Origin: Diploptera punctata
Lineage: Eukaryota; Arthropoda; Insecta; Blattodea; Blaberidae
DNA: 64,000 nt
Assembly: GCA_030220185.1 (NCBI GenBank)
Contig: JASPKZ010004560.1
Coordinates: 1,034,093-1,098,092, forward strand
Direction of reading: 5' to 3'
Shown here piece after piece: positions 20,348-30,409 of this stretch (position 1 is the stretch's first letter; every line of letters starts with the position of its first letter). Under the pieces are notes generated by a model. That model worked only from the letters and a program-made list of their open reading frames with translations, had not been told where the DNA came from and did no database searches. A program made the position numbers and the translations under genes.

Positions 20348-21582
20348 TTATTTCCTGTGATATTCATCATAATTTTTTAGGTACAAGCTATTCACTTTCG
20401 TACGTTCAATTGAAATCGATTCATTATATATAATTGATTGTTTATTCTCCGATGTTTGTGACGTGTTAACAGAGGTTTCATTTGAACCAAAAGTATCATT
20501 TGCGTTTTCTTTATAAAATCGATTGTCTAAAATTGTATTCTTCATAAATCTTGCAGTGTTTTTTCTCTTTTCTGAATGCGTTTCTTGATTTGAATCTACT
20601 AAAATTTCATCATATATGTTACTTGTATAAATTGAATTTCTACCAGATACATTTATTCTTGGTGGAAGTTCTGGTACAAAGCTGCGATAATAGTAATTTT
20701 GGTTGTCATTCATAGAGACGTAATGTGTTGACATCTTCATTTTTGTATCTCTATGTTGTCTCCATGCTTTTAAAACAAAACTCAGTAACATTTCAAACAC
20801 TAGTGGGATCATTATAAATAAATAAAAATATTTGTAACGAATAATAGTTTTTGGACAATTTGGAATGTTTTTTACTTGTTTCCAATTCACATCCAAACGT
20901 GTACTCTCGTCCCAGCATGTTATACTAATTTGTAAATCTTTCTCTGTTGTCCACAAGAAAACACTTTGAAGTTTACAGTTGCATACAAATTTGTTTCCTT
21001 CTAATTTTAATATGCGTATTTTAAACAAAGGTTTCAAAGAATTTGCATCAATAACAGCTAATAAATTGAAACTAAAATCTAGTGACAAAACTTCTTTGAG
21101 GTCTTTAAAAATTGTTTTTGATACTAAATAACTAACTTATTGTTTCGTAAAGTTAATTTTTTAAGACTGATAAGCCCACTGAAAATTTGATCACTTTCTA
21201 ATGTTGTTAGTTGGTTATTGGATAAATCTAGTTCAGTAAGAAGACTCAATTTTGAAAATATATAAGAAGGCAGTGATTTTATAAAATTTTGACTTATATT
21301 TAGTGTTGTTAGATTTGTCATATTGTCGAAAGTTCCCATCTGTATTGTAGAAGCACCCACTTTTGATAATTTTAGATTCTTTATGGTACGAAATTGATCT
21401 TCATTGAAAAGTTCGCGTGATATTATTCCAGATTCTTTCAGAATTACTCCATAGCAGCTGTAATTGAGTATATGAGGTGGTAGAGTACTGTTATTTATGT
21501 ACACGTATGTACATGGAGAATTATAACAATTTGCAGCATACCAATTAATAACAATGATTGCAACCCATAGTAAACACTTCAT
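20348..21582 (-). pseudogene. LRR2: LRR membrane-protein gene with a one-base frameshift
   Basis: Paralogue of LRR1. From the ATG at 21582 (seven bases after a splice acceptor) the frame gives a signal peptide (MKCLLWVAIIVINWYAANC), an N-terminal region with C24 and C43, and LRRs LTTLNISQNFIKSLP, LTELDLSNNQLTTLE and KKLTLRNNKLVI, then a stop at 21124-21126. The adjacent frame opens at the same place and continues as FKDLKEVLSLDFSFN, an LRR cap (CNCKLQSVFLWTTEKD), a transmembrane helix (YFYLFIMIPLVFEMLLSFVL) and a long tail with ELPPRI and NSLYL near the end. One missing base between the halves explains the break. Both halves are otherwise clean, so it is either a young pseudogene or a sequencing/assembly error. 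Confidence 0.8.
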
Positions 21583-21605
21583 ATTGTACCTGAAACAAAC
21601 AAAAA
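21583..21605 (-). other. Predicted 3' splice site just upstream of LRR2 ATG
   Basis: On the minus strand TTTGTTTGTTTCAG ends at 21590 and GTACAAT precedes the ATG. Same architecture as LRR1 and LRR3. Confidence 0.55.
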
Positions 21606-21778
21606 TAAATGTAATTACAACAATACATTCTCCAAACATTGAAACAACCTTATTTTAGTCTTTACGTTTACTTGAGAATAAAGTTCTTACAATGCAACTG
21701 TCAACCATTGCATGCCGAAGCCTATATCTTATCCGCTCTTAGAGTGATCCTAACATAAAACAAACGCCAATTGTATCC

Positions 21779-22136
21779 ATATTTGGTTCGTCTTCCGGGC
21801 TTATAGGCCGTGGTCTGGTTGTCTTCATACTCGACGTTTCGTCTACTGCTGCGGTAGACATCATCAGGAGATACTGCGTGCTCTCTGTGAACTCCTCAAC
21901 AGTCGGCTGCAGACTGGCTGGTCGTTGGAAACTGTCTCTCTGTTTATAGCTACCAGCCAGTCTACAGCCGACTGTTGAGGAGTTCACAGAGAGCACGCAG
22001 TATCTCCTGATGATGTCTACCGCAGCAGTAGACGAAACGTCGAGTATGAAGACAACCAGACCACGACCTATAAGCCCGGAAGACGAACCAAATATGGATC
22101 AAGATGCCGGCCGTGAAAGCCTACAATTATACATAA
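21779..22136. mobile_element. FB1 palindromic foldback insertion
   Basis: Two near-identical inverted arms of about 150 bp around a short spacer, followed on the right by a unique tail GCCGGCCGTGAAAGCCTAC. Flanked by a perfect 13 bp target duplication GCCAATTGTATCC (21766-21778 and 22137-22149). The right arm contains CTGATGA, a 6 bp stem GTCTAC/GTAGAC, GAAA and CGTC (22007-22041), a hammerhead-like layout. The same tail and motif occur in FB3. Confidence 0.85.
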
Positions 22137-22218
22137 GCCAATTGTATCCTTCCGCTATTCGCGCCACAATTACTGTCACATTGACAGGGAGCACATGTGA
22201 AGTACGTAAGACATGTGA

Positions 22219-22366
22219 TCGTTGAATGAGGTAGATTACAAGAAAGCTGGTAAAATTTTTCACTGATCTTGTGAAATACATTTAAGATAACTGTTTTTTG
22301 ACCACTAGTCAGAGGTTTGCCAGACTTTTGTTCTAAAAATTTAGATGGCGACGGAAGACTCAACAC
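22219..22366 (-). pseudogene. Possible transposase-type HTH N-terminal fragment, second copy
   Basis: Minus-strand frame reads SLPSPSKFLEQKSGKPLTSG and QKTVILNVFHKISEKFYQLS, aligning with the 11199-11399 fragment (G-PL-S--K--VLN-F---SEK). The frame then loses the pattern near FB1. Function unknown. Confidence 0.3.
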
Positions 22367-22379
22367 TTTCAGTCATTTT

Positions 22380-23055
22380 GTTGCAACAAAATCGACTTAA
22401 GGACGACTCAAATGCATGATCCATCTGTAATAAACTATTTTAAGTTGTAATTTTTATTTGGTATATTTTAGAATATGTTCTTTGAATTTTATTATTTTTA
22501 TTCACGAAGAATAACAAGTATATTCAGAGAACATATGTTTAATTCAATGAAGGAAACTACTTTTTACGTACTTATTGCTTCTACATTGTAAGTCGGTGTC
22601 CGTAATCAATGAAAAACGAGCAGGTCACATGGTTTTATTTTTACGAGGATCACATTAAGAGCGATAGTCTTTACCTTGAATTTTCTTCCAGAGAAAGCAA
22701 AGCCCTGTCAAAAAAAAATCCGCCGTTTTAAACTGGAAAGACTAAAATCCAGCGCAAAATCTCTCATTTAAACTATAGGAAAGTAATACAATCTCCAAAT
22801 TGGTAGATTGGATCACTCTCACTTCCTACCGTCCGCGCCGCGTCCCACCTCACTCCACTTCTCTTACTCAAGGATGGAGTCCGTCTGCTCCCTACAGAGG
22901 GTTGCTAATGCTGGATTCTGGCTTCGATTTCTGTGTCTTGCAGTTAAAAAACGCAGATTGTTTTTGGACACGACCTTAGTACATCACAACGCTTCCCTGG
23001 GAGATATTTCAAGGTAGATTTCACCATTTAATGGTTGACAGTTCACTTGTGAGTA
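22380..23055. other. No gene seen
   Basis: Includes a GC-richer stretch near 22800-23000, but the frames there resemble nothing I know and show no splice or repeat support. Confidence 0.4.
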
Positions 23056-23059
23056 AAAA

Positions 23060-23900
23060 AACTTTTTTTTTTGCGCGATAGTGCGTTTTGTCGTACTTAC
23101 AGCAATGGCGACAATGATTGAATGTTCAACTTCCTACAATTCAGGGTTCACAACTTAAATAACTATACTGTAATATTACATATTACAAACCACGTGTGGG
23201 AAGTGAAACCACTAACCTTTATGTATACTACGTACAATGTATATACAAAAAAATAGCCAAAAGGTAGTGTTAATATACATTATAAGAAAGAAATCACTGC
23301 ATTTTAAATTAACTGAACTTTATTTGAAACAATATATACGTTTAATACACAAGTGATCTTCTTGGTGATATAATATTAAAATATATATGTAGTCAATATG
23401 CCCATTTCACCAATTAATGTTTTAAAATGGTCAACAAGTTTCTACAGCCAAGCTGTCATTCTCAAGACCAGATATTGACTCTATTATTGAGTCAATATCT
23501 GGTCTTGAGAATGACAGCTTGGCTGTAGAACTTGTTGACCATTTTAAAACATTAATTGGTGAAATGGGCATATTGACTACATATATATTTTAATATATAC
23601 GTACTTGCCGCCATTTTATGACTAATTGTGTATCACGGTCTGCTGTAATCTCAACTAATAAACATTGGCCATCACCGTTAATGTTAATTGTTTATAATGA
23701 ACGACACTATTTCCAACAAATATATTACTTTACTTTTATTTTTTCTGAAAACACCATCGTGCAAAAAATTATGTGCAACGCACGTTTGTGAAGTGTTTTG
23801 CAGAATCTCGGAAATTAAACACCTCGCTATCGCTCGGTTTTTTAACATTTTCCTCGCTTCTGTAAAAATCACTTCCCAATCTCGCATCATAATAAACTAT
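23060..23900 (-). repeat. Repeat R, copy 1, interrupted by FB2
   Basis: Minus-oriented copy of a roughly 630 bp dispersed repeat also at 32362, 38955 and 49670. Its 5' end has a double hairpin: outer arms near AGTGATTTTTACAGAAGC and an inner TTAAAAAACCGAGCGATAGC. Its 3' end reads GACAAAACGCACTATCGCGC. No convincing ORF. FB2 is inserted at 23342-23591. Confidence 0.8.
23342..23591. mobile_element. FB2 palindromic foldback insertion in repeat R
   Basis: Inverted arms of about 105 bp, from TAAAATATATATGTAGTC to GATATTGACTC, differ by one base and surround a 7 bp loop near 23476. A single-copy tail lies outside one arm. Flanked by an 11 bp duplication AATATATACGT (23331-23341 and 23592-23602). 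Confidence 0.85.
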
Positions 23901-23939
23901 TTGACAAAAGAGAATTCAACAGACAGGTGAATAAAAAAA

Positions 23940-24222
23940 ACTAAATTACACTGAACTACATGATCTTTATGAGAAATGTGAAGTAATGAAAACAGTTACA
24001 TATTGTAGACTGCGATGAGGAGGAAATATGACACGGAGGAGAGGCATGAAAAATTCTTCTAGTAAAACTGAGGGAAAGCACCCAGTAGAATGAGGTAAGA
24101 GAATAACATTTATCAAGATTTGGAGGTGAATAATATAGAAAATGAATGTAAAACATGAGTTCAGGATAGGGATGTATGGAGAGCCATGAGCCCTCGGTTC
24201 GATGATGACAGTGAATTAGTTA
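23940..24222 (+). mobile_element. LINE-A 3' end, degraded
   Basis: Retains ELHDLYEKCEV-like, RLR, KLRESTQ and the closing ATAGGGATGTATGGAGAGCC and GATGACAGTGAATTAGTTAA tail. Many indels. Confidence 0.7.
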
Positions 24223-24488
24223 ATTATGCCCACTGCACTAGCGTGCCTGCTTGCTAACTGGCAGACCCGGATTTACTTTAGTTTTTTTTTTTGTACATAG
24301 CCTTTTACAGCATGGATGTAGGCCTACACGTCAAATAATAATACAGTAGATTTACAATAATAATCGGTGAAAGATAAGGCCTACTTTCACAATTAAAATA
24401 TTTATTTAAAAATTGTTGTAAAGGTTAATACCGTAGCACTTGTTCGCTGACATGTTTTATTTTATATGTCTTTATTATAAATGTACGT
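24223..24488. other. No gene seen
   Basis: Spacer between LINE-A and SINE1 without recognised content. Confidence 0.5.
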
Positions 24489-24828
24489 CCACCACCGCTG
24501 TGGTCTCGAGGTAGCGTGCTGCCTTGTCACGCAGAGGGCCTGGGTTCGATCCCCGGTCGGGGCAGTTTTTCTGGGTGAGATTTTTATCGGGGTTCTTCCT
24601 CACCTGTAAGACAAATGTCAGGAAAACGTTAAGGCCCAAACTGTCCCCGAAATCATATGGCCATCATCATCATAATCCTTATCATTATCAGCATCATCCT
24701 TCACCGGTGTGGAAAGCAATGGGAAGCTACCACACCTACAATTCCCTAGTAAAGCTGCAATCATAGCATGAAAATGCTATGATTGCAGTGAAGGACCTGC
24801 CTTCGGGCAGAATTACTATGGATGGATT
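24489..24828 (+). mobile_element. SINE1, full length, with target duplication
   Basis: Complete head (CCACCGCTGTGGTCTCGAGG, B-box GGTTCGATCCC), body, ATC repeat, ATAGCAT-GAAA-ATGCTAT hairpin and tail CTGCCT-TC-GGGCAG with ATGG repeats. Flanked by a 12 bp duplication ATTATAAATGTA. Good reference copy for the family. Confidence 0.95.
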
Positions 24829-25287
24829 ATAAATGTAACACTTCTCACTGAAGGACAAATTATATTTGAAGACAAAAATATACGTTTAGATTGTATTAAA
24901 CCCCTGTTTATACGGTTAGTATATTTTTTCTTCAAATATAATTATAATTTTATACTTAAACAACAAACCTGGTCATGCTTCACTGTGGCTTAATATGGTG
25001 TGAAATGAATGGGAAAGTAAATAATAGTATTCTAGTGAACATAGAATCACCGAGAAAACACACCATTCAATTCAGTACTCTGCCTTGCGTTGCTCTGGTT
25101 ATGTGGATTGAAAGAAACGAAGAAAAAAAATTTTTGGTTTTGTTTTACAGGAAATATCTTTTATCGTAAAACTAGTGGATTGACTACATTTATTTGTTCG
25201 TCAATTATTAGCATAAATATGAGACGGATTACCGGCCCTGGAACATACGACGTATAATTGACCCATGAGAGAAGTAATCAGTTCTAA
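24829..25287. other. No gene seen
   Basis: AT-rich; short unsupported frames only. Confidence 0.5.
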
Positions 25288-25517
25288 GATGATCCTGAAG
25301 AAGATTTTCGGGCTGTAGGCCGTGGTCGTGAGGTTTGTAGTTCCCCGACGTTTCGCCAGAGTCTGCGTCTGGTTGTCTTGAGACAACCCTTGAGGATGCC
25401 AGACGCAGTCTCTGGCGAAACGTCGGGGAACTACAAGCCTCACGACCACGGCCTACAGCCCGAAAATCTTCATCAAGATCATCATAGCAACTCCGGCCGT
25501 GAAAGTCTACGTGAATA
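25288..25517. mobile_element. FB3 palindromic foldback insertion
   Basis: Inverted arms centred near 25378 carry CGAAACGTCGGGGAACTAC and ACGGCCTACAGCCCGAAAA. A unique right tail CTCCGGCCGTGAAAGTCTAC matches that of FB1. Perfect 12 bp target duplication AATCAGTTCTAA (25276-25287 and 25518-25529). The hammerhead-like core is altered (TTGAGGA in place of CTGATGA), but stem II (GCCAGA/TCTGGC) and stem I (CCC/GGG) are maintained. Confidence 0.85.
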
Positions 25518-25529
25518 AATCAGTTCTAA

Positions 25530-25740
25530 ATTCAAACGGCACACTTGCAAATTTTGCCCATGCGCATTATTGGACAGAAGGCGTATTGGAAATTGAAGTC
25601 GTTTGAACTCGAACACGCGCGTATTCGAATGCAACGTTGTATCAAAAATTTCAAGTCAATCGACAGGCTACTTTTCAAGTTTTTGCGAGCATAAACGTAC
25701 GCAGACTGAATTTATGTATTTGTTTTCTTTGTCTAATCTC
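25530..25740. other. No gene seen
   Basis: Spacer without recognised content. Confidence 0.4.
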
Positions 25741-26028
25741 ATCAGGTCGCCTTTTATGACATTTCTGGCTGTCTCCCCTAGCATTGGCAGAATTGTAATT
25801 AATTTCTTGGGTTGGAGCACCTGGAAGGCGGAGTTACGGTACCCCAATGGCATGATGGATAATAAATGATAATGAAGCGCCAGGAGAGTTCTTAACCTAA
25901 ATTCCAGACCATGGGCAACCACAGGAATAATTCACTCCAAGGAAAAATTCCTATGATTTGACCGGGAATCGAACCCGGAACCTCATGAACAATAGTCAGG
26001 AACGCTGACCACTAGCCCATGAGGCTGG
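25741..26028 (-). mobile_element. SINE4, tRNA-derived
   Basis: On the minus strand the head reads CATGGGCTAGTGGTCAGCG (A-box) and GGTTCGATTCCCGGTCA (B-box), then a body with GTAACTCCGCCTTCC and GAGACAGCCAGAAATGTC. The body matches 42590-42730. A TA microsatellite (26031-26070) lies next to the head. Confidence 0.75.

Positions 26029-26030
<2 letters not shown>

Positions 26031-26070
<40 letters not shown>
26031..26070. repeat. (AT)n microsatellite
   Basis: About 19 AT units beside the SINE4 head. Confidence 0.9.
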
Positions 26071-26072
<2 letters not shown>

Positions 26073-26321
26073 ATTTGATGGCAATTGGTCGGTTCTCAGC
26101 AGGGAGTATGCTTTTCTACCAATTGTTTAATACCGTTCTTGCAATTGACTTAGTTCAATAGTGATTAGTTTCCAATATTAGGGACTACATATGAGCCTAC
26201 ATAGTGTTCAACATTAGGGCAATGAGCAAATTCATTGTGAGAAAATTTTAAGGGTGTCCTTATGCATCTTTTGATGAATACGCGTCTGTTAATATTTATT
26301 AAAACTAATAGAATTGTGTTC

Positions 26322-26545
26322 AGGTCGTGTGTCACAAATGGAGAATGCAAGACGGCATGGAAGCTTCTTGTGGGAAAACCAGAAGGGAAACGCCCAGTTG
26401 GTAGACCAAGCATGCGGTGGGACAATAACATTATTCGTGATTTGAAGGAAGTAGATTACACAGGGGATGATGGGAAACATGGGTGTAGAGCTTATGCCCA
26501 TGAACATACGATTCAATAGTGCCAGTGAGTTAGTTAGTTAGTTAA
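26322..26545 (+). mobile_element. LINE-A 3' end with tail
   Basis: TAWKLLVGKPEGKRPVGRPS, MRWDNNIIRDLKEVDYTGDD, then CRAYAHEH and the GCCAGTGAGTTAGTTAGTTA tail. Very short 5'-truncated copy. 26071-26321 to its left shows nothing recognisable. Confidence 0.85.
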
Positions 26546-26589
26546 TAGAACTCGACATCTAAAAATATATAGGAAAATAATTATTATTT

Positions 26590-27035
26590 CAGTTGTATGA
26601 AGATGAAACATGGTATCTTACTTTAAGGTAGAAGAAAATATTACGAATATTTGAGAATAAGGTTCCTAGGAAAATGTTTAGACCAAAGAAAGACGAACAT
26701 CAGGTGAATGGATAATATATAACAGCGAGCTACATTATCTTTATGCGAAACCAGATATAATAATAACAGAATTGTAGACTAAAATGGATAGGGCATGTGG
26801 TAAAAACAATATGAAGGGACGTGGATATTTATTGCTGGTAAACCAGAGGGGAAGCGTCTAGTAAGTTAACCAGGAATGGGGTGGGAATATAACCATGATT
26901 TGAGGAGGTGAATTGTACAGGGGATGATTGGAAAAACATAGCTCAGAATAAGGATGTATGAATAGCTTATATCTGCGCGGCCATGAAACTACATGTTCAA
27001 TACTGCTAGTGAGGTTGGTTGGATAGTTAATATAA
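26590..27035 (+). mobile_element. LINE-A 3' part, heavily degraded
   Basis: Pieces of the same C-terminal region (CLDQRKTNI, IAGKPEGKRLVS, GMGWEYNHDL) with many stops. Ends near a decayed GAGGTTGGTTGGATAG tail. Follows another LINE-A in the same orientation. Confidence 0.65.
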
Positions 27036-27138
27036 TTCTATCTGATATGAAATAAAATATTGTGTTGTTTTACGAATTGAAAGTGTTTGTGAATAATTTT
27101 CCAAATTCCTGTTTCGGTTTATGCTTTGATCATGAACA

Positions 27139-27155
27139 TATCTATCTATCTATCT

Positions 27156-27243
<88 letters not shown>

Positions 27244-27254
27244 CTATCTATCTA

Positions 27255-27289
<35 letters not shown>

Positions 27290-27372
27290 AAGTATATCTA
27301 ATCTATATCTACCTATATATATCTACCTATATCCATCTATATCTACCTATATCTAATCTCTACCTATTTTAT

Positions 27373-27403
<31 letters not shown>

Positions 27404-27545
27404 TATAAATATATTTTTTGACATTTGGCAATGAAGGCAAATATGATATATCATATATATATATATATATATATATCTATATCTATCTATACTTATATCT
27501 GTATCCATATCTATCTATATCTATCTTTCTATCTATCTATTTACT
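27139..27545. repeat. Large (TATC)n / (GATA)n microsatellite tract
   Basis: A long TATC run at 27139-27290, imperfect TATC/TACC and TA repeats to 27540, running into the 3' end of minus-strand LINE-E. Read on the minus strand, the LINE tail GAAGATAGTAAATAGATAG flows into the repeat, so the LINE tail probably seeded it. ORFs with Tyr-Leu-Ser-Ile repeats here are artefacts. Confidence 0.9.
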
Positions 27546-27905
27546 ATCTTCTTCGGGTTTTTACAGCTGCTGCCGTCTTCCCGTGCCAAACCTCCAAAGC
27601 CTACGATCTTGGGCATCTTCAGTGCTTAGCCCTCTTGCTTGTATTACTATCTTCATGCTTTCTTTCCATGTTAACTTTGGTCTCCCTCTTCTCTTCTTTC
27701 TTCTCGGTTGCCATTGATATAGTAGTTTCGGCCATCGCTCATCTTCCATTCTTAAAATATGTCCTAACGATTTTAATTCCTTCTCCTCAATTCTTTCAGT
27801 TAGGCTTTCTTCTGCTTCCATTATGTTTCTAATTTCCTTATTTGTGACATGTTCTAATGAACATTTCAACTCATAAAAACACTTTGGATCATTGTAAAGT
27901 AAATA
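27546..27905 (-). mobile_element. LINE-E 3' end
   Basis: One open minus-strand frame: CSLEHVTNKEIRNIMEAEES, KELKSLGHILRMEDERWPK, LLYQWQPRRKKRRGRPKLTW, then DAQDRRLWRFGTGRRQQL and a stop just before the GATA-type tail. This is the C-terminus of a LINE ORF2. Only copy here; relatively well preserved. Confidence 0.8.
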
Positions 27906-27911
27906 ACTATT

Positions 27912-28560
27912 TAACTTGTAACTCACTGCACTATCGAATCCACAGATTTATGTGCGCGCGTATATAAGCTCTCCGTATATCCCTATCTTGATCACTAATA
28001 TATTTCAATCATTACAATTCACCTTCCTCAAATTATGGTTAATATTATTCACCCACCTCATTCTTATCATACTTATGGATACTTTCCCTTTGATTTTCCT
28101 ACAAGACGACTTCCTTGCCTCTCTTTAATCCTCCATTCGTTCCACATGTTCTACTCATATCATTCTACAGGACTTACCTGCTCTTCAATTAACACTTTTG
28201 AAATTCATATTAAAGCACCGTTGAGGTTATGTAATAAGATGTTAATTATATAATTTTTACCTGGTAAGTCAGTCGTCCTCAACTAAGTTATTAAACTTCT
28301 TCAAGTTATTCTAATATGGAGGCCTTTCGAAAACAATGTTTCATCTTCTGCGTTTTAACTGGAAAGATGAAACATTGTTTTCGAAAGGCCTCCATATTAG
28401 AATAACTTGAAGAAGTTTAATAACTTAGTTGAGGACGACTGACTTACCAGGTAAAAATTATTAATTATCATCTTATTACCTGCTCTTATCACATATAGTT
28501 TTCCTATTAAGATCGTTTCTCTCTAAATCTAAATAAAACTGATATTCCATTTAAACCTTT
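27912..28560 (-). mobile_element. LINE-A 3' fragment interrupted by FB4
   Basis: Minus-oriented LINE-A with the terminal region (AACTCACTGCACTATCGAAT), the CCACCTCATTCTTATCAT block and GCCTCTCTTTAATCC. The family sequence resumes after FB4 at CTGCTCTTATCACATATAG. Confidence 0.75.
28186..28475. mobile_element. FB4 palindromic foldback insertion in LINE-A
   Basis: Nearly identical inverted arms (about 28235-28347 and 28364-28475) around a 16 bp loop, with a 45-49 bp single-copy extension on the left. Flanked by a 12 bp duplication TTACCTGCTCTT (28174-28185 and 28476-28487). The arm contains GAAACATTGTTTTCGAAAGG and GTTGAGGACGACT. The latter resembles GTTGAGGAGACT at the 3' end of the PLE relic at 31570-31985. 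Confidence 0.88.
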
Positions 28561-28639
28561 CGCGAAAAATATCAGTGTATATTTCTACCAAAATCTTAGT
28601 TGACAGGTTAATTTAAGATAACTTGTAAAAAATAGACAA

Positions 28640-29337
28640 AATCATAAGGATGATGGGGCATGCAGAGAGGATAATTTTTTTGTTAAGGAACATATAGTCC
28701 CAAACACATCGTTTATGAGTTCTGCGCAGGTGCCCGTAAAGGTCGGAATTGAATACAAACAATTGTACAGATATGATTTTTATTGAAAAGACATGTTTTT
28801 ACAGTAAGTGTTCAAACAGTCGACCCTTTGTGTCATTGCGTGTTTGATATCCTCGCAGCAACGATCGGCCAGCAGGCCGGGCATGCAGGATTCTTTTTGA
28901 TGTCATGAAATGCAGTATTTAGTCTGTCAATTAGTTGAGCTCTGGTGGCCACTGGAGTTACGTAGACCATACGTGTTAAATTCCAAATCGGAATTTAAAA
29001 TCTGACCAGAAAATTGCAAAAAAAGTCATACCCAGTCAACTGATGTGATTATACTGTATTTTTAAGATATGTAATCACTCAATATTTCTAAACGTGTACC
29101 ATTGTTGGTTTTTTGTTTTTCTTTACTATTGTAAAAACATGTCCTTTTCAATACAATGATACGTGTACAATTGGTTTGTATTCAATTCTGACCCTTACGG
29201 GTGAACACCTTCATCTGCACATAACTCATAAACGACGTGTATGGGACTATATGTTTCCTTCACAAAAAATGATCCTCTCTGCATGGCCCATCATCCCTAT
29301 CATTTTGTCGGTGAGGCCCTGTTACACCCTGTATATT
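28640..29337 (-). mobile_element. Tc1/mariner-type element, deleted, with long terminal repeats
   Basis: Inverted repeats of about 165 bp (left from about 28649 GGATGATGGGGCATGCAGAG; right reversed GGATGATGGGCCATGCAGAG) bound a short interior. The right edge starts TATACAGGGTGT when reversed. The interior on the minus strand reads RATRAQLIDRLNTAFHDIKK and NPACPACWPIVAARISNTQ, like the C-terminal end of a Tc1/mariner transposase. The catalytic part is gone. Confidence 0.65.
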
Positions 29338-29383
29338 CGATCTTTCATTCCTTAAAACCTCTGGAAAATGTATTTCCTTCTTC

Positions 29384-29850
29384 ATGGAAAAAGTACTTGT
29401 TTCAGCGTTGAATATGCCGCATTTCGATTATTGTGACTTTCTCTTAACTGACATGAGTATTACATTCGGACAAAGACTGCAACGAGTTCATAATGCTTGT
29501 GTACGTTATATATGCAACCTCCGTAAATCAGACCACATAACTCCATATTTGAAATGTTGTCTTGACTCCGATTGGAAAACATGCGAAACTTACATTGTCT
29601 CTGCTTCTTATACAACACTTTGTCCACCTCACCACCTCTTTATATTTCTACTCGCTTCCATTTTCTATCTTCCCGCCATAACACATGTCCGAGAGAAAAT
29701 TTAACTCTAGCTGTACCTCTACATCGAACATATTCTTCATCTTTCCTTGTTTCAGCCACCCGACTCTGGAATTCCCTCTCCCTCTTATACCAAAGATTGT
29801 TCGACTCAAAAACAGTTTAAAAATGACCCACTAAATATTTTCTTAGACTT
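29384..29850 (+). mobile_element. LINE-N reverse transcriptase C-terminal fragment
   Basis: LNMPHFDYCDFLLTDMS, FGQRLQRVHNACVRYICNLR and KSDHITPYL, then in a second frame LCFLYNTLSTSPPLYISTRF, HFLSSRHNTCPRENLTLAVP and ATRLWNSLSLL. This is the region after the catalytic domain in Jockey-like LINEs. One frameshift near 29580. It ends against LINE-F in the opposite orientation. Confidence 0.7.
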
Positions 29851-30085
29851 TTTTATTTAGGAATATTCCACAATACAGTGTTTCTCCTTCAACACAAAAT
29901 GATTTGTCGCCAGAGGTTCCTGTCTAAAGCATCTTCTTCCCTCAAATCTCTAGCTTCCATACTTCTCTTCACTCCATCCACCCATCGTTCTCTAGGCCTG
30001 CCCTCTTCCACTTCTTCCATTAGCTGTCCCAATTAAGGATCTTCATTGATGTTCTCTCTCTTCTTCAATTCTTATATATTTTTTT
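29848..30085 (-). mobile_element. LINE-F 3' end
   Basis: Minus-strand copy of the family at 35385-35745: same 3' end CACTGTATTGTGGAATATTC, and coding remains around RERWVDGVKRSMEARDLREE and FWRQ. 30086-30409 holds nothing recognised. Confidence 0.8.
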
Positions 30086-30409
30086 CTTAACCTCATTCAA
30101 AATATTAAAAATTTCGTAAATAGTGATTAATAAAAATACAATACTTACATAGCACAAAGGAATATGTGTCTTCAACAGCTGTAGAATTAGATTTAGATAT
30201 GATTGTTTTCACTTGCATCATCTAGTTCCTTCCTGAGTAGACAAGCTCATATCACTGACGTAATAAATTGTGATTCACATAAACTTAATCCTTTATACAG
30301 AATATCTGATAATGGAAGAAATTCCATCTAAAAAGAATGTAAACATCAACTTCTGCGAAGCTGCAAACATAATTGTAAACTGAATGCAATATATATAATC
30401 GGTTCATGA

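Noticed and set aside
21779..22136. CRISPR array or bacterial-type terminator
   Set aside because: The palindromes are single large inverted repeats with target duplications in a eukaryotic context; there are no regularly spaced short direct repeats.
27062..27832. Open frames with Tyr-Leu-Ser-Ile repeats and Ile-Tyr repeats
   Set aside because: Products of the TATC and TA simple repeats and the antisense of LINE-E.
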